NCBI GenBank assembly: GCA_025201845.1
Contig: MU603956.1
Span: forward strand, 97,826 to 161,825
Direction of reading: 5' to 3'
DNA length: 64,000 bases
DNA from: Martensiomyces pterosporus
Taxonomy: Eukaryota > Kickxellomycota > Kickxellomycetes > Kickxellales > Kickxellaceae
This document shows, piece by piece, positions 42,019 to 52,955 of this stretch. The notes beneath the pieces are model-generated. The model ran no database searches, had not been told where the DNA came from, and saw nothing but the letters and a program-made list of their open reading frames with translations. Positions within the stretch are counted from its first letter, which is position 1. Every line of letters starts with the position of its first letter. The position numbers and the translations under genes are program-made.

Positions 42019-44412
42019 CGTGCTGGTGTAGAGAAAAGACCCCGGTCTGGTCCGGCCTCTGGAAATCGGGGCGTGCAGGCACGACAGAATCGCCGCTGTT
42101 GAGCACTGCTGCTGCTGCAGCAGGAGCCGCAGTGGCAGCAGATGCTGCGGCAGTAGTGTCAACAGGAGACGTGCTGCCCTTCCCGACGATCGGAGAAACA
42201 CCAAAAATGCTATCCAGCGGCGGCGACATCAGGCCACGAGGCAGGAGCAAAGGCGAGGCTGCTTGAAGCTCGCCGATGGCTGGGTTGTGGCCGCGACTGC
42301 TGCGATGGCGGTGGTCGTGGTCGTGGTCGCTATCGATAATGCTGTCGGGATCGCGTGGGTGGAACGACGGCGATGTCGCTGGGGGGTAGGGCGTTCGATC
42401 TGGAGAAGCCGAGGCCCTGGGTGTTGTGTGAGGAACAGGCGGCAGAAGCATCGCTTCGCCTGATGACAATGTGTTGTCGCTCCGAGATCGCGATCCTCCT
42501 CTTGCATTTCTGCTGCTGCCACCAGCTGTGCTGTCGGAGCAGCTGTGTATATCGCTGCGGCTGTTCTCGACGCCACTGCCTTCGCCCATGCCAGCATCTT
42601 CGCCATTTACCGATTCTAGTCCATCGTCGGCATCGCTGCTGCTGCTGCTGCCGCCGCTGATGTTGCTGTCGCCTGAGTTGCTTCCTTCGACCTCGGACCC
42701 CTCTTCGCCAGAAGTGTAAGTTGGCCGCCACTTGCCAGCGCCAACCTGCTTGCCTCTTCTATCTCGTATTCGAGAACTGCTGCCGTTGCTGCTGCTATTT
42801 GTAACTGTGTCACCATGGCTCGCAGATCGCCGTGCGCGCGGGCCAACAACAGCCGATGTGGGTGTGCCTGTGGGTGTAGCACCCGAGCCTGTAGATCCGC
42901 CTTCAGAGGAGATACAGCGGGCTTTGCGTCTTGGGTATGCCTGAGCAACAGCCGAGCGGACCGACTTGTATCGCTTTCGCGCATAAGGGTTGGCGTCGGA
43001 TTCGCCGGCAGAGTCGTCGTCGTTATCGCCCGAGTCAGAGGCGCCCAAAGAGCCGCTGTCATAGGACGTTCGCCGCGACCGCGAGTTAACGTTAAGGCTG
43101 GCGCTCAAGCGGCTGCTGCTTCTACTATGCCGGCCGCCTGTGCTCTCGCTTTGCAAAGTAGATCGCTTGGCAACACACAGCGTCGAACTGTCGTCAGCGC
43201 TGACTGCGCGCCTGCTCCTCCGCTTTGCAGAGTCAGAAACCGCAGCAGTAGATGCAGTAGCAGAGAGTGATATGCACAGATCGGGCTCCACCGCTACTGC
43301 GGGGACCATGCACCGGGTCTTTTTTGCAGACTTTGAGCGGCGGGGTGTGTTTGCTGCTGACTGCGTTGGGATAATGCCAGCGTCGACCTTGCGCAGGAAC
43401 TCCTCCTGCTCGTTGCCGGAGGCAACGTAGTAAAAGTATTTCCGAGTGTGCTTTTCGTGCGCAACACGGCCAAGTATCGGCGGCCTTGGCGGTACGTGCT
43501 CGAGGATGCGCTTGAAGTGCTGCGATATGCGCGAAGAGACTGTGGCGTAGGGGGTTGCGCCGCTAGAGTTCGGGGGACCAAGTGACGTGTGCAAGGTGCA
43601 AACACATGGGTTTGTTAGCAGACAGGGGCTTCTCAGTGTGGCACTTGCGCCCAGCCAGTGCGAGTGAAGCTGCGCCTTTTGGCAGCCAGTGCAAGCGCCC
43701 TGGACAGGCGGGCACGGGTGCTCCGGGGAAATTGTGTGCGTTTGGGCAAAATGGGCGATCGCGGAAATAAGAACATTTTCAAAAGCGGGTGGGGGGAGAG
43801 GACCCAAGCAGGCGCTCCGAGTGGTTGAACGGGCTCGGCGCGAGGGAAAATGAATTTGAGTAAGCACATGCATCTCTCATGCAAGGAGGAGGGGTTTCTA
43901 AACCACTTCCCCACCTCCACCAGATCCATCTACGGCCAGAGCAGAGACAGCGCACATTCACTGCACAGCGCAGCAGAGAAGGGCTGGCGATCGAGAGAAG
44001 CAAAAAAAGAAAAAAGCAAGGCAGCCAGCAGAGGATAACCCGCGCGCTGCTGCTGCTGCTGCTGCTGCTGCCTTGTCCAGCCCGCATTAACAAGTAACAA
44101 AGTGATGGGGAAGGGAGTGCGCAAAGCTTACCCTAGCAGCGTGAACTCGTGTTTCATAATACATGTGGCCAGCTCCTTTGGCGAGCTGGGCTTGTTATTT
44201 CGCGCAACCAACGCCTTGAGTATCGCGACAAAGACCTTGTCTCTGGCGTCGTCAGCATGCAAGCGATCAATGTCGTAGCCTCGGGGCTGAAAGTTGTTTT
44301 CCGACTGATCCTCGTCCTCCGATGTGTGCACTGGCTGTTCTGTGTCTGCTGCCGCTGCTGCGACACGCTTTATGTCCTCGATTACCGCCTTTAGCTCCGA
44401 CGGCGAGATCAT
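42019..44412 (-). CDS. GDS1-type winged-helix protein (2 exons shown; 3' end unresolved)
   Basis: Exon 1 is 44412-44132, a 569-nt GT-AG intron (donor GTAAGC) follows, and exon 2 is 43562-42019. The join gives ...KHEFTLLG then GATPYATVSSRISQHF, which continues as RPPILGRVAHEKHTRKYFYY. This is the winged-helix domain of yeast Gds1-like proteins (residues ~57-155), nuclear factors of unclear role. The remainder is Ser-rich with acidic (GDNDDDSAGESD) and Arg/Lys-rich patches. Exon 2 ends at a good donor (G/GTAAGC at 42018) in phase 1. Reading through it would continue to a stop at 41654 (729 aa), but that tail is Cys/Leu-rich and looks like intron. The next exon may be the KilA-N frame that lies 585 nt on. 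Confidence 0.75.
44049..44073 (-). repeat. (CAG/CTG)8 trinucleotide repeat in intron 1
   Basis: Eight consecutive CTG units on the plus strand inside the first intron of the GDS1-type gene. Confidence 0.85.
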
Positions 44413-46697
44413 TCCTGTTTACCAAAGAACACCGCTGCTGCCGATGCTACCTAGCATACAACAAGGACCAGACAACAAGCGCGTGCTGCCAATGTGGTGT
44501 TTTTCTGCGTCTGGAACGAGGGGCGCCAGCAATAGTGTATGCGAGTAAGGGAAAGGCGCACGGCGTGGCTGCTTATGCTGCTGCTGCTGCTGCCACTGCC
44601 TGTGTTTATGTCTGCGCGTATTGCCTGTTTACTTTTGTGTTTGCTTTCGGAGCAACAAGAAACCAAGCCAGGGGTAGAGTAGAGAAAGGCAAGGTCCTGA
44701 TGCTGATGGGCTGGCTGGCTTGCTGGCTGTGCTGCGCCTGTTGCTGCAGTTTTTCGTTCCGTGGGTGCAGCGCTGTTCGTCCGTTGCTGTTGTACACTGT
44801 TTGTTTTTCGGTCAGGCAGGCGAGCAAAAAAAGCGAAATAAGGATACCACGAAAATAATACAGTACTGAGGGACGCAAAAAGGGCGGCGAGAGAACAGGG
44901 GGCGAGAAAGAGGAAGCAAACAAGAGCCCAAGGCGAGATGGCTGGTGTTGAAGGGCCAGAATTGGAAGGAGAGGGGAAGAAAAAAAAAAAAAAAGAGTAC
45001 AAAGATTGGGGGTGGAAGAGGCAGGCAGTAGGCTGTAGTAGCCGATTCAAAGAGTCTACCCGATTTAGACAGCCTAGTAGCACGCACTGTACGCTGCTGC
45101 TGCTGGCTGGCTCTAATATGTTGCTGTTGCAACCAGAAAGGAGCGAGGAGCGTGAACACTTCCCGCTGTTTACTCTAGCAAATAATATGGACAAATAAGT
45201 TCGAGTCCGTGAGAAAGGCGCCCTGTTTACCTAGCTGCTGCTGGGATTGCGATCCGAGAAACAAGGTGGAAAGGGCTTCAATCAGGGCGGCCGCTAGAGA
45301 GGGATTGGTGCCAATGCGTCAAACAACCTACGGACCGGAGTGGCTAACTGCCAGCGTTACTACGGGCGGACCGTTGGGAACGAGAGAAGCGAGGGATTAT
45401 GCGCTGCGCACAAATAAAGCGGGTTAGAGATTAGCTCAAGATGAGAGAGAGGTCGGGGTGCTGGTGGCTGCTGCTCTGATCTCTCGTTGTGTGGACTGTT
45501 GTTCAATCGCAGCGGTACTGGTGGTGATGATGGTACCCCGTAGCTGCTGCCTTGTGCCTGTGTGTGGGCTTGAAAATGGAAATACAAACGTTTTTTTTTT
45601 GGGGGAGGGGCTCCAGGCAAGAGCGGCCTTATATCGCTCAGATGCGGCTGGTGCAAAACCTTGGGCCACAGACTTGCTCTTTTGCAGCCCACTCTTGTTG
45701 GGACACCCACTCTTTCTACTAGCAAGGCCAGGCGGATGACTGCTTTGCAAGCTCCCACTGCACTCTCTGCATCTATGTGTAGAGCATCTCTATCTCCATC
45801 GCCTCGTGCTGTTCTTGATGCCCTGGGCTTATGCTCATGCCTTGCTGGTCGGCTGCCAACCAGCCAATAGGCTGCCGCAGCGCTTGGCCTCAGCATTGCT
45901 GTCAGAAAATTTTTTTGCACGCAGTGGCTGCAGCTGCTGCCTGGGACGGTCAGGCGGCCCACAGACCCTTCCCCCTCGGACAGACTCGGGTGGGCAGGGG
46001 AGGAAAAGCGGAGCGCCCATTTGGGAACGCCGTCCTCGTCTCCCACCCGAGCCCAGGGCCGCTCCGCCTGCTGCTCGCTGTGTGCGCGTCGTTTGGGGGA
46101 ACATGGGCGGAAAGCTGCAAAGGGTGGCCCATGCGGCGGAGCACAGAGCCGCTACTGTCTTTGCTTGCCTGCAGCCTACATGCCTCGGCTGCCACTCGCT
46201 TTTATTGTAGAGTGCTGCCAAGGCAAGGGCTGCCTGTTTCGCCCTATAAATGCTCCAGGTGGTCGGCCGACGCCCACTTCAGCATAAAGCGCTGAGGTAT
46301 TAGGCGTAAGCAAGGGTCAGGCGGGTGGTGGGAGCGGGACTGCTTTTTTTATGTGCATCACCCAGCATCCCCATGGCCCCACCCCGTGTCGCTTGTTAAG
46401 CGGCCGCCGCTGCTGCTGCTGTCCGACGATTACACGAATATGACGATAAACAAGTCCAGGCTTCCCACTGCGGAGCCCTAGTGCCTGTGTGCTCCCACCA
46501 CCCCGTCTCTGCGCGGGCTAATCAAGCCATGCGTGCGCCTTTCTGCGTCTGAAAGCCACTGCAACGCCTTCCTCCCCCGGCCTGTGCTGCCCGTGTGTCT
46601 TGAGAGCCTCTTCTGGCAGTCAGCAGCGGCAAGCTGTCCTTTTCCCGCTCTTTTCACCACTGCAAACCCAATTCTACACACCCTTGTTCGTTGAGCT
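44413..46697. promoter_or_regulatory. Divergent upstream region, GDS1-type gene / PMT gene
   Basis: 2.3 kb between divergent starts, with no convincing gene. It has a (CTG)n-like run near 44576-44595, an A15 run near 44979-44994, and a (GCTG)n patch. Long minus-strand frames here (44451-45194, 45360-46046) have non-protein-like composition. Confidence 0.45.
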
Positions 46698-49076
46698 ATG
46701 ATGGCTCTGCCTACGCGCTGGTGGCGAAAGATCCCCCATATGCGCTTGCGCAACCTCATGCTGGCTCTTTTGACATGCATATCACTCTGCATCCGCATGC
46801 ACAACGTCGCGGGCGATAACAGAGTGGTCTGGGACGAAACGCACTTTGGCCGATTTGCAAACAGCTACATCAGCGGCAACTTCTACCTGGATGTCCACCC
46901 GCCCCTGGGTAAAATGCTGATTGCTGCTGCATTCAAGTGGCTCGGTTACACAGGATCTTTTGACTTCAAAAGCGGCCAGGAGTACCCACCCGATGTCCCC
47001 TATGCCGAGATGCGCAGGATGCAGGCCGTTGTTGGCGCACTGCTGGTTCCCGCTTCGTTTCAGCTCTGCAATGGCCTAAGGTTTCCGCCTGCCGCTGCCT
47101 GGCTGGCTGCTGTGTTCGTCGCGTTCGATAATGCGCTGGTGGGGATTTCGCGCATTTTCGTGCTGGACAGCTTCTTGCTTTTGGCCAATGCAGCCGCTTT
47201 GCATGCCTTTGTTGGCTCAAGAGCCGTGGCACATCGGGCTTGGTCGCTGGCATGGTCCCTCCGCTTGGCATATCTGGGCACTGCGCTGGGCCTTGTTTGC
47301 AGGTAAGGCGCCTCTTGTCACCACAGCCGCTGTTGTTTGGGCTGTCTACTCTGAGTTCAGCGCACCCACATCCTTCTTGCTCATTGCAGCGGTATTACTT
47401 GCGCTTGTAGCATAAAGCTGGCTGGGCTCTTCACGACAGCGCTGATTGGGGTCTACGTGGCAGCCGGCTTGCTGCGGCTTCCCATAGAGCAGCCAAGCAT
47501 GAGCAAGGTAAGCAATTCAGCCATCGCCAATTTAGCACTGAACTACAACCAGATTTCGGATGCAGCTGCCATATAAATGCCTGCCCTGCAATATACCCGC
47601 TGGTGCCACTCTGAACCATGCAGATAGACTCGATATGCTGCCATCTGGATAGCGCACTTTTTGTACTTGGCTGTGCTTCCGGTCGCAATATACTTTGCTG
47701 TATTTCGCATCCACTTCCTCCAGCTGACAAACTACACGCCGGACGCCGACTTGATGGGCTCAGAGTTTGTTGCGAGGATGAGCAGCTCTGCTCTTCAGAT
47801 GCAACCCGAGTTCATACACAATGGCTCGTATGTTGTGTTGAGAGCTAACAACTATCCATACGAATATCTCACCTTTCATACCATCCATCACTATGGAGAA
47901 GAAGGGCTTATCATATCCACTGGCCGCAAGTTTTGCATTGAAGACTACTTTGGAATCAGACTGGTCAGCAGTGGCACACAGGTGACGACAAGAGACTCTA
48001 GAATTCGAAGTGGCGATTTGGCAGCACTGCAAATACCAAACACCCATGAGTTTGTTGCTGCCGTTGATGGCCACCTGCCTGATGGACAGGACCTGCTTGT
48101 GCATTACAGAGAGGTCCTTGATAGTGACGATTTCGCTTCTACTGGTGCAGCATGGACCATTGTGCCAGTGTCCTCCTCGGGTGCCTATGGCACGGATGGC
48201 GACTGTATGCGGCCGATTGCGACGAAATTCAAGCTGCTCGCAGCTGAGCACAACTGCGAGTTGGCAATCGACTACCACCACCGCGTGGCAGCGGAGAAGG
48301 ACTCGGGCCTTGAAACTCGACACTTTCTTTCGTGCTCCAGTGCGGGCACAGTGTGGAACATCGAGCACCAGCTAGCTGCAGACAAGCCAAATGCCAACAT
48401 ATCTCGCATGGTCTCGCGTAATTTTGTCAAGGACACAGTTGCACTGAACCCCCTAATGCTCCAGCTGAACAGCATGCTTGTCAGCGACCCCGACCTGCTT
48501 AACGAAATAGAAAGCGCGCCTTGGGATTGGCCATTTCTAGCAAAACCGATAAAGATGGTTTCCTGGTCAGGTAGCAGACCGAAATACATGCTAGTTGGAA
48601 ACCCGCTCCTTTGGTGGGGATCATCTGCTGTCTGCATGTTCGTCCACCCGCTGGCCAATATCCTGTCCATGGTCGTCCGCAAGCGGTCTCACGGCATGGT
48701 TGCTGGCTACAGACCCGCATGGGGCGTGAACTTTTTGTGGTGCGCTTGGGCTATAAACTACCTTCCCTTCTTTGCTCTCTCACGCGTCACCTACTTGCAC
48801 CACTACTTGCCAGCCCTGCATAGTGCTCTGCTGCTGCTCGCTGTCTATGTCCACAAAGCCATTGTGTGGTGTCTGCAGGCATGTGTTCCTGAAATATCGC
48901 CTGCACGGCGGCTACAGATGGAGCACCATATCTCCGCTGCTGCTGCCTGTCTGGCCATTGCATCCTATTACTTTGCACACCCGCTCACAGTCGGTTCAAG
49001 TGACCCTTGTAGCTACTACCGCTACAGACTGCTTCCTGGCTGGAGTGTCTGCGAGCGAGACTACCACATTCATTAG
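46698..49076 (+). CDS. Protein O-mannosyltransferase, PMT2-like (3 exons)
   Basis: Exons are 46698-47302, 47390-47507 and 47628-49076; introns of 87 and 120 nt are GT-AG and in phase; 723 aa. The enzyme transfers mannose from dolichol-phosphate-mannose to Ser/Thr in the ER lumen. The first luminal loop has the catalytic-region motif VVWDETHFG with DVHPPLGKML, a wording closer to the PMT2 branch than to PMT4. Many hydrophobic helices follow. The MIR region is recognisable (GLIISTGRKFCIEDYFGIR), although divergent. The C-terminal membrane part has NPLLWWGS and SRVTYLHHYLPALHSA, typical of PMTs. Exon 3 (TRYAAIWIAHFLYLAVLP) restores a conserved helix. Confidence 0.9.
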
Positions 49077-49171
49077 CCATACCAGGTGCCAAACCTGCCT
49101 CTCACTGTGAGCATATCTATATTGAGTGTAATATGATGAGCTGCTGTCATGTGAGAACGGAAATCCAAATT

Positions 49172-49453
49172 CTATATATGCGGGATGGTGACTCCGGCAA
49201 ATGCCAGTATCCCCTGCAGGGCCCTGTACCGCTGGATAATTGAGTCTGCAAACCTCTGTGGCACTGTGCTGTTCAGTGCATTGATGGCCACGTCGATGTC
49301 ACGCTGGATAGTGTGTAGCAGCACCTCGGATATCTGCTCAATGCCAACCTCTCCAAGAAGCGTGTCAAGTGCTTTGTCCACATTGCACCCCTGGTGTGCA
49401 CTTGCCAATGTCCCGATGCCGAGAAAAAGTGCAGCGTACTTTGCAGCATTCAT
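49172..49453 (-). CDS. Small secreted protein of a 93-aa pair, copy 1
   Basis: 93 aa from the ATG at 49453; a longer frame to 49540 lacks the signal peptide at its start. The signal peptide (MNAAKYAALFLGIGTLASA) is followed by HQGCNVDKALDTLLGE, then amphipathic helices ending SIIQRYRALQGILAFAGVTI. It is paralogous to the gene at 49825-50106, with the same length, strand and arrangement and with shared ALD-LL, II-RYR and LQ-I positions. There is one Cys in the mature part and one N-glycosylation site (NST). I recognise no family. Its stop is 95 bp from the convergent PMT stop. Confidence 0.75.
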   Translation of the reverse strand: MNAAKYAALFLGIGTLASAHQGCNVDKALDTLLGEVGIEQISEVLLHTIQRDIDVAINALNSTVPQRFADSIIQRYRALQGILAFAGVTIPHI

Positions 49454-49824
49454 GTCTGGCACGTCTTCTAGCTGTATGAATAAAGGTTGGTATATTAAGA
49501 CCGAAAGAAATGAAGCAGAGAAGCAGTGGAATCCATGCAATATGATGGCTGCAATGAGCTGTAGCAGCTCTGCTGTTCTAGACCAACAAACTAGAAGCCA
49601 AAGCCAAAGCCATGCTGCTCCCTAAAGCCGCTAAATATACATGCGGAATACACAGGTGAATCCTCTTGTGGCTCGCCACAAGGCTATTGAGAAATGCACC
49701 CTCCTATATCCTGATTGGAAAATACCGAGCATGCGCAAATGAATGGTGCTGTGGGTGGCTATATTGCTGTCAAGTCAGTGGTGGTGTTTATTAGGCACCG
49801 TTTACTAGAATAGAGAGTGAAGGT
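49454..49824. other. Spacer between the 93-aa paralogs
   Basis: 371 bp of AT-rich sequence expected to hold the promoter of copy 1 and the 3' region of copy 2. On the minus strand a TATA-like word lies near 49632-49640. Confidence 0.35.
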
Positions 49825-50106
49825 CTAGATGGGTGGCAGGTTGATTCCAAGATTCGGCGGAATGAGGGCTTGGATACCGCGATAGCGACCGATGATGTCT
49901 TCGGCTAGCTTGTTTGGATCGGTTCTGTCCAAATCAACACGCAGTGTGTCCACGCCCTTCTGAAGGGCTATTAGCATCTGTGCAGCGAGAATGTCTGTGG
50001 TATTGTCGCTGAGCAGAACGTCCAGTGCCTCCTGAGGCGTGCAGGAATAGTGTCCGCTGCTGAGGGATGCCATGGACAGCAGCACGGAGATGCACACAAG
50101 CTTCAT
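49825..50106 (-). CDS. Small secreted protein of a 93-aa pair, copy 2
   Basis: 93 aa from the ATG at 50106, with a signal peptide (MKLVCISVLLSMASLSSG). The mature part HYSCTPQEALDVLLSD, then AEDIIGRYRGIQALIPP and a final NLPPI, aligns along its whole length with the neighbour at 49172. Identity is perhaps a third of positions by eye, so the duplication is not recent. A TATAA on the minus strand at 50211-50215 lies about 105 bp upstream. It has one Cys in the mature part, predicted all-helical. Function unknown. Confidence 0.75.
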   Translation of the reverse strand: MKLVCISVLLSMASLSSGHYSCTPQEALDVLLSDNTTDILAAQMLIALQKGVDTLRVDLDRTDPNKLAEDIIGRYRGIQALIPPNLGINLPPI

Positions 50107-50785
50107 TTCAAATGCACAGTCTATGTATGTTCTAGCGGAAATTGCTGCAAAAACTAGCCGAGGTAGCAGAGGCAAGAGCAGCAAGCTAGCAGCCTGCTCA
50201 TGTAGCTTCCTTATAGGGGTTCTTTGCGTTGCAAAGAAGCAAGATGGTGGTGTGTGTGCTTCAGTGGATGCATCGCTCTATCCTCTCATATTGACGCCAT
50301 GCTTGCGGCGTTCATGCCGCTTTTGCAGGGGACTAGCGGCAGCCAACTCCTAAGCAAGTTTCAAATCCGCCGTTGCATTGCTTATCAGATACATTCGCAA
50401 CATGCTGCATCTGATACCCCCGCTGAGTGCGTGTGGCACCACGGCTCGGCTTTGGAGCCGTGGACTAGCGCCTGCGCTTACTAATAAAACCCGCAATCCT
50501 GAGAAGATCCTGGCTTGGATGGGGAGGGGCGGTTGCCGCAAACACGTCAACAATGGATGGGCTTGTTGGGCTTGTGCATACGACCCACTTTGTGCCTCGC
50601 TTGCGGCAATAAAACAGGCTGAGCTGTTATCTGTCCGTTTGCTTGGTGGAATGCATCCATCGTTTGCGAAATAAAAGGATCAACCCCCCGCCCCTAGCTC
50701 TCCTTGCCACACGCAGCTCTCTATTGCCCCGCTCTCCATTTCGGCTTTTCTCTTTGTAATTAGGCGTGGCTCTAGACACCGCACC
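50107..50785. promoter_or_regulatory. Divergent promoter region, 93-aa gene / HPP gene
   Basis: 679 bp between divergent start codons, with the minus-strand TATAA at 50211-50215. Pyrimidine-rich sequence precedes the HPP start. No gene seen. Confidence 0.4.
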
Positions 50786-51736
50786 ATGAATTTCATACTA
50801 ATTCGGCTCAAGCAGTGGGTCCAAGCTCTGCCTGGTCGGCCAGGACACCGTGGCCTGTGGCTGCCGCACTCGGTCAGCGACTACCTACACCGCATGCTTG
50901 GTGCCCAGCGGTACAGGGGCGAAGTAAAACCTATGCCGCCGGTGTTAACATGGTCCCTGTTCTCCGGCGTAACGTCATTTCTGGGCATGGCGACGATCGG
51001 GCTGATACAGAAGTACGGGTCCGCGATTTCAGACCACCACCTGCCGTTCGCCATCGCCCCGTTTGGCGCTACTGCTGTGCTTATATTCGCAGTACCAGCG
51101 GCGCCGCTGGCGCAGCCCCGCAACGTCATCCTTGGCCACCTTGTTGCGGCACTAACGGGCATATTTGTCTTTGAGATATTCAAGCACGTGGACGATAGCC
51201 TGCACTGGCTGCCTGGGGCGCTGGCTGTGGGCATTGCCATTGCGCTCATGGGACTCATCAACTGCTACCACCCGCCGGCCGGCGCGACCGCTTTTCTCGC
51301 TGGGTTCTACTCGCCCGATGTGGAACGCGTGCGGTGGTGGTACCCGCTGTACCCTGTGCTGGCCGTGGCACTGATCATGGTCGCCATATCGGTCATACTG
51401 AACAACATCTGCCGCGTCTTTCCCGTGTACTGGTTTACGCCTGCAAAGCCGCCGGCCCCCGAGCATGTGTCACATGCTAGTAAAGAGACGCCAGAGGCCA
51501 AGCAGCCAGATAGCCGCGATAGCCCTTCAGGCACTGTTTCCTCCTCATCCTCTGTTGTCTCCGCAGCAGAGCTGGAGGTTGGTAATAGCGGCGACGCCGA
51601 GATCGAGATTGAGCGCCACATTAATGAACACATCGGCAACGAGTACGAGACCGAGAACGCGTGGCTACTTGCGCGCATCCACGAACTGGAGCATGAACTC
51701 CACGAGCTGCGCACACGACACCCCAGGCCCATCTAG
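50786..51736 (+). CDS. HPP-family integral membrane protein
   Basis: A single exon, 316 aa. About five hydrophobic helices lie between residues ~52 and 215. The family-naming motif appears as NCYHPPAGATAFLAG, and PFGATAVLIFAVPAAPLAQPRNV is the other conserved block. Some HPP proteins in cyanobacteria and plastids transport nitrite; others are uncharacterised, so a transport role is inferred and the substrate is unknown. The C-terminal ~90 residues are cytosolic-looking: a Pro/Ser-rich linker, an acidic block, and a short coiled coil (LLARIHELEHELHELRTRH). AATAAA is at 51790-51795. The gene is convergent with the RNase H gene 73 bp away. Confidence 0.88.
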   Translation: MNFILIRLKQWVQALPGRPGHRGLWLPHSVSDYLHRMLGAQRYRGEVKPMPPVLTWSLFSGVTSFLGMATIGLIQKYGSAISDHHLPFAIAPFGATAVLIFAVPAAPLAQPRNVILGHLVAALTGIFVFEIFKHVDDSLHWLPGALAVGIAIALMGLINCYHPPAGATAFLAGFYSPDVERVRWWYPLYPVLAVALIMVAISVILNNICRVFPVYWFTPAKPPAPEHVSHASKETPEAKQPDSRDSPSGTVSSSSSVVSAAELEVGNSGDAEIEIERHINEHIGNEYETENAWLLARIHELEHELHELRTRHPRPI

Positions 51737-51809
51737 AACTAGCGACAATGTGTCTAATAATTTGCTGGTACACATTAAAACCACCCTACAATAAACTGTC
51801 CTCCAAATG

Positions 51810-52955
51810 CTATAAAAGTGCGCCTGCCTTGGCCAGCATATCTGCAATCTCGTTGCCACGAATGCCAGCGTGTGAGGGCAAATGGTGGATAAACAGGGTG
51901 TACCCTCTGCCTGACAGGTCCCGGATGCACTTGTGTAGGTGTCGAAAAGCGGTGCGGTTAGCCACCGGCCTGCCCTTGGCAGTCAGCCAGTCCGTCTGTT
52001 CCCAGGTTTCCAAGTAGATGTTGACCCCATCGACGACGTACCTGCTATCTGAGCACACCCAGATTTCCCTTGCTCCGCCACCGTCCGGCGTGGGCTCCTC
52101 TTCGTCTTCTTTTTCTTGCAACACGGCTGATAGTCGGTCAAGCGCCAGAACCATTGCGTATATTTCGGCGCGCGCATTCGATTGGTGTCCACGAAGACGC
52201 TCGGCTATCGGTGGAACATCGATGTTCTCAAAGTATGCTCCAATGCCCGCCGTGCCCCGGTCTGGCAAATACGCGCCATCGGCATAGACGATGAGCCGCC
52301 GAACGTCGGGCTTAGGAATCAGCTCTGCCAAATGGTCGACGGAGAGTATAGAATGGTTGGGAGGCCGGTGGTGCACAAGGTCGCTTCCGGTGTGAGCCAC
52401 TGCCGCTGATGACGGACCTGGCGACCGCAAGGGGGAAGCCGGTGTCTTTGCTGGCTTGCTAGGAGTGCTAGGCGATGGCGCTGGGAGAACGTCCAGCGAA
52501 TACTGTTCCAGCGAAGTGCGGATGAACTCGCGTACCCCAGGGTGAGTTGCCGAGTGATACAGGTTGCTCCATCGTCGTCTAAGCGATTGGCGCGCATACT
52601 TTTCGAGCGCATCGATCGCCTGGCCAGGTATCTTGCACGTAGGCGGGATGATATGCGAGTACGGGGCCAAGGGGGAGTACTGGTCGTCTACGCTGATTAC
52701 TAGAGTGCTCTCGGGCAAGCCAGGCGACTTGGGCTGTGTGATAGATGAAAGCAAGTGGGTAAATTGAGCGGCATAGCTCTGGCAGACTATGAACTCGGCT
52801 AGAAACGCGCCGATGCTGCTGGCGCAGGCTACTCGTTGTTGGTCGACGCCTAGCGATCCCCAGATCTCACGAATAGCCTCGCTGGGCATCCGACTGATAT
52901 CCACGTTGCGCATGTAGACGAATGTCCATGTGTCGCCGCCCCCTGACATCATCAC
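51810..52955 (-). CDS. RNase H1-type domain protein with unrecognised N-terminal region
   Basis: One frame, 381 aa. The C-terminal half (residues ~220-381) is an RNase HI fold with all four acidic residues visible: Asp226 in VYADGAY, Glu264 in NARAEIYAM, Asp303 in CSDSRYVVDG and Asp372 in GNEIADMLA. His362 and the WLTAKGRPVANR segment are of the RNase H1 type. It would cut RNA in RNA-DNA hybrids. The usual N-terminal hybrid-binding domain is absent. Instead there is a ~155-residue region (TWTFVYMRNVDISRMPSE ...) I do not recognise, then a Pro/Ser linker. The N-terminal region could come from a retroelement; this is only an impression. The start may also be further upstream if an exon is missing. 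Confidence 0.8.
   Translation of the reverse strand: MMMSGGGDTWTFVYMRNVDISRMPSEAIREIWGSLGVDQQRVACASSIGAFLAEFIVCQSYAAQFTHLLSSITQPKSPGLPESTLVISVDDQYSPLAPYSHIIPPTCKIPGQAIDALEKYARQSLRRRWSNLYHSATHPGVREFIRTSLEQYSLDVLPAPSPSTPSKPAKTPASPLRSPGPSSAAVAHTGSDLVHHRPPNHSILSVDHLAELIPKPDVRRLIVYADGAYLPDRGTAGIGAYFENIDVPPIAERLRGHQSNARAEIYAMVLALDRLSAVLQEKEDEEEPTPDGGGAREIWVCSDSRYVVDGVNIYLETWEQTDWLTAKGRPVANRTAFRHLHKCIRDLSGRGYTLFIHHLPSHAGIRGNEIADMLAKAGALL

Noticed and set aside
45186..45200. tRNA B-box-like word (AGTTCGAGTCC)
   Set aside because: The flanking bases cannot form a T-arm stem and no A box or acceptor pairing is found. No tRNA gene was found elsewhere in the window.
44451..46046. Minus-strand frames of 247 and 228 codons upstream of the GDS1-type gene
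   Set aside because: Low-complexity Gln/Ser/Phe composition from CTG and T runs; no domain or signal.
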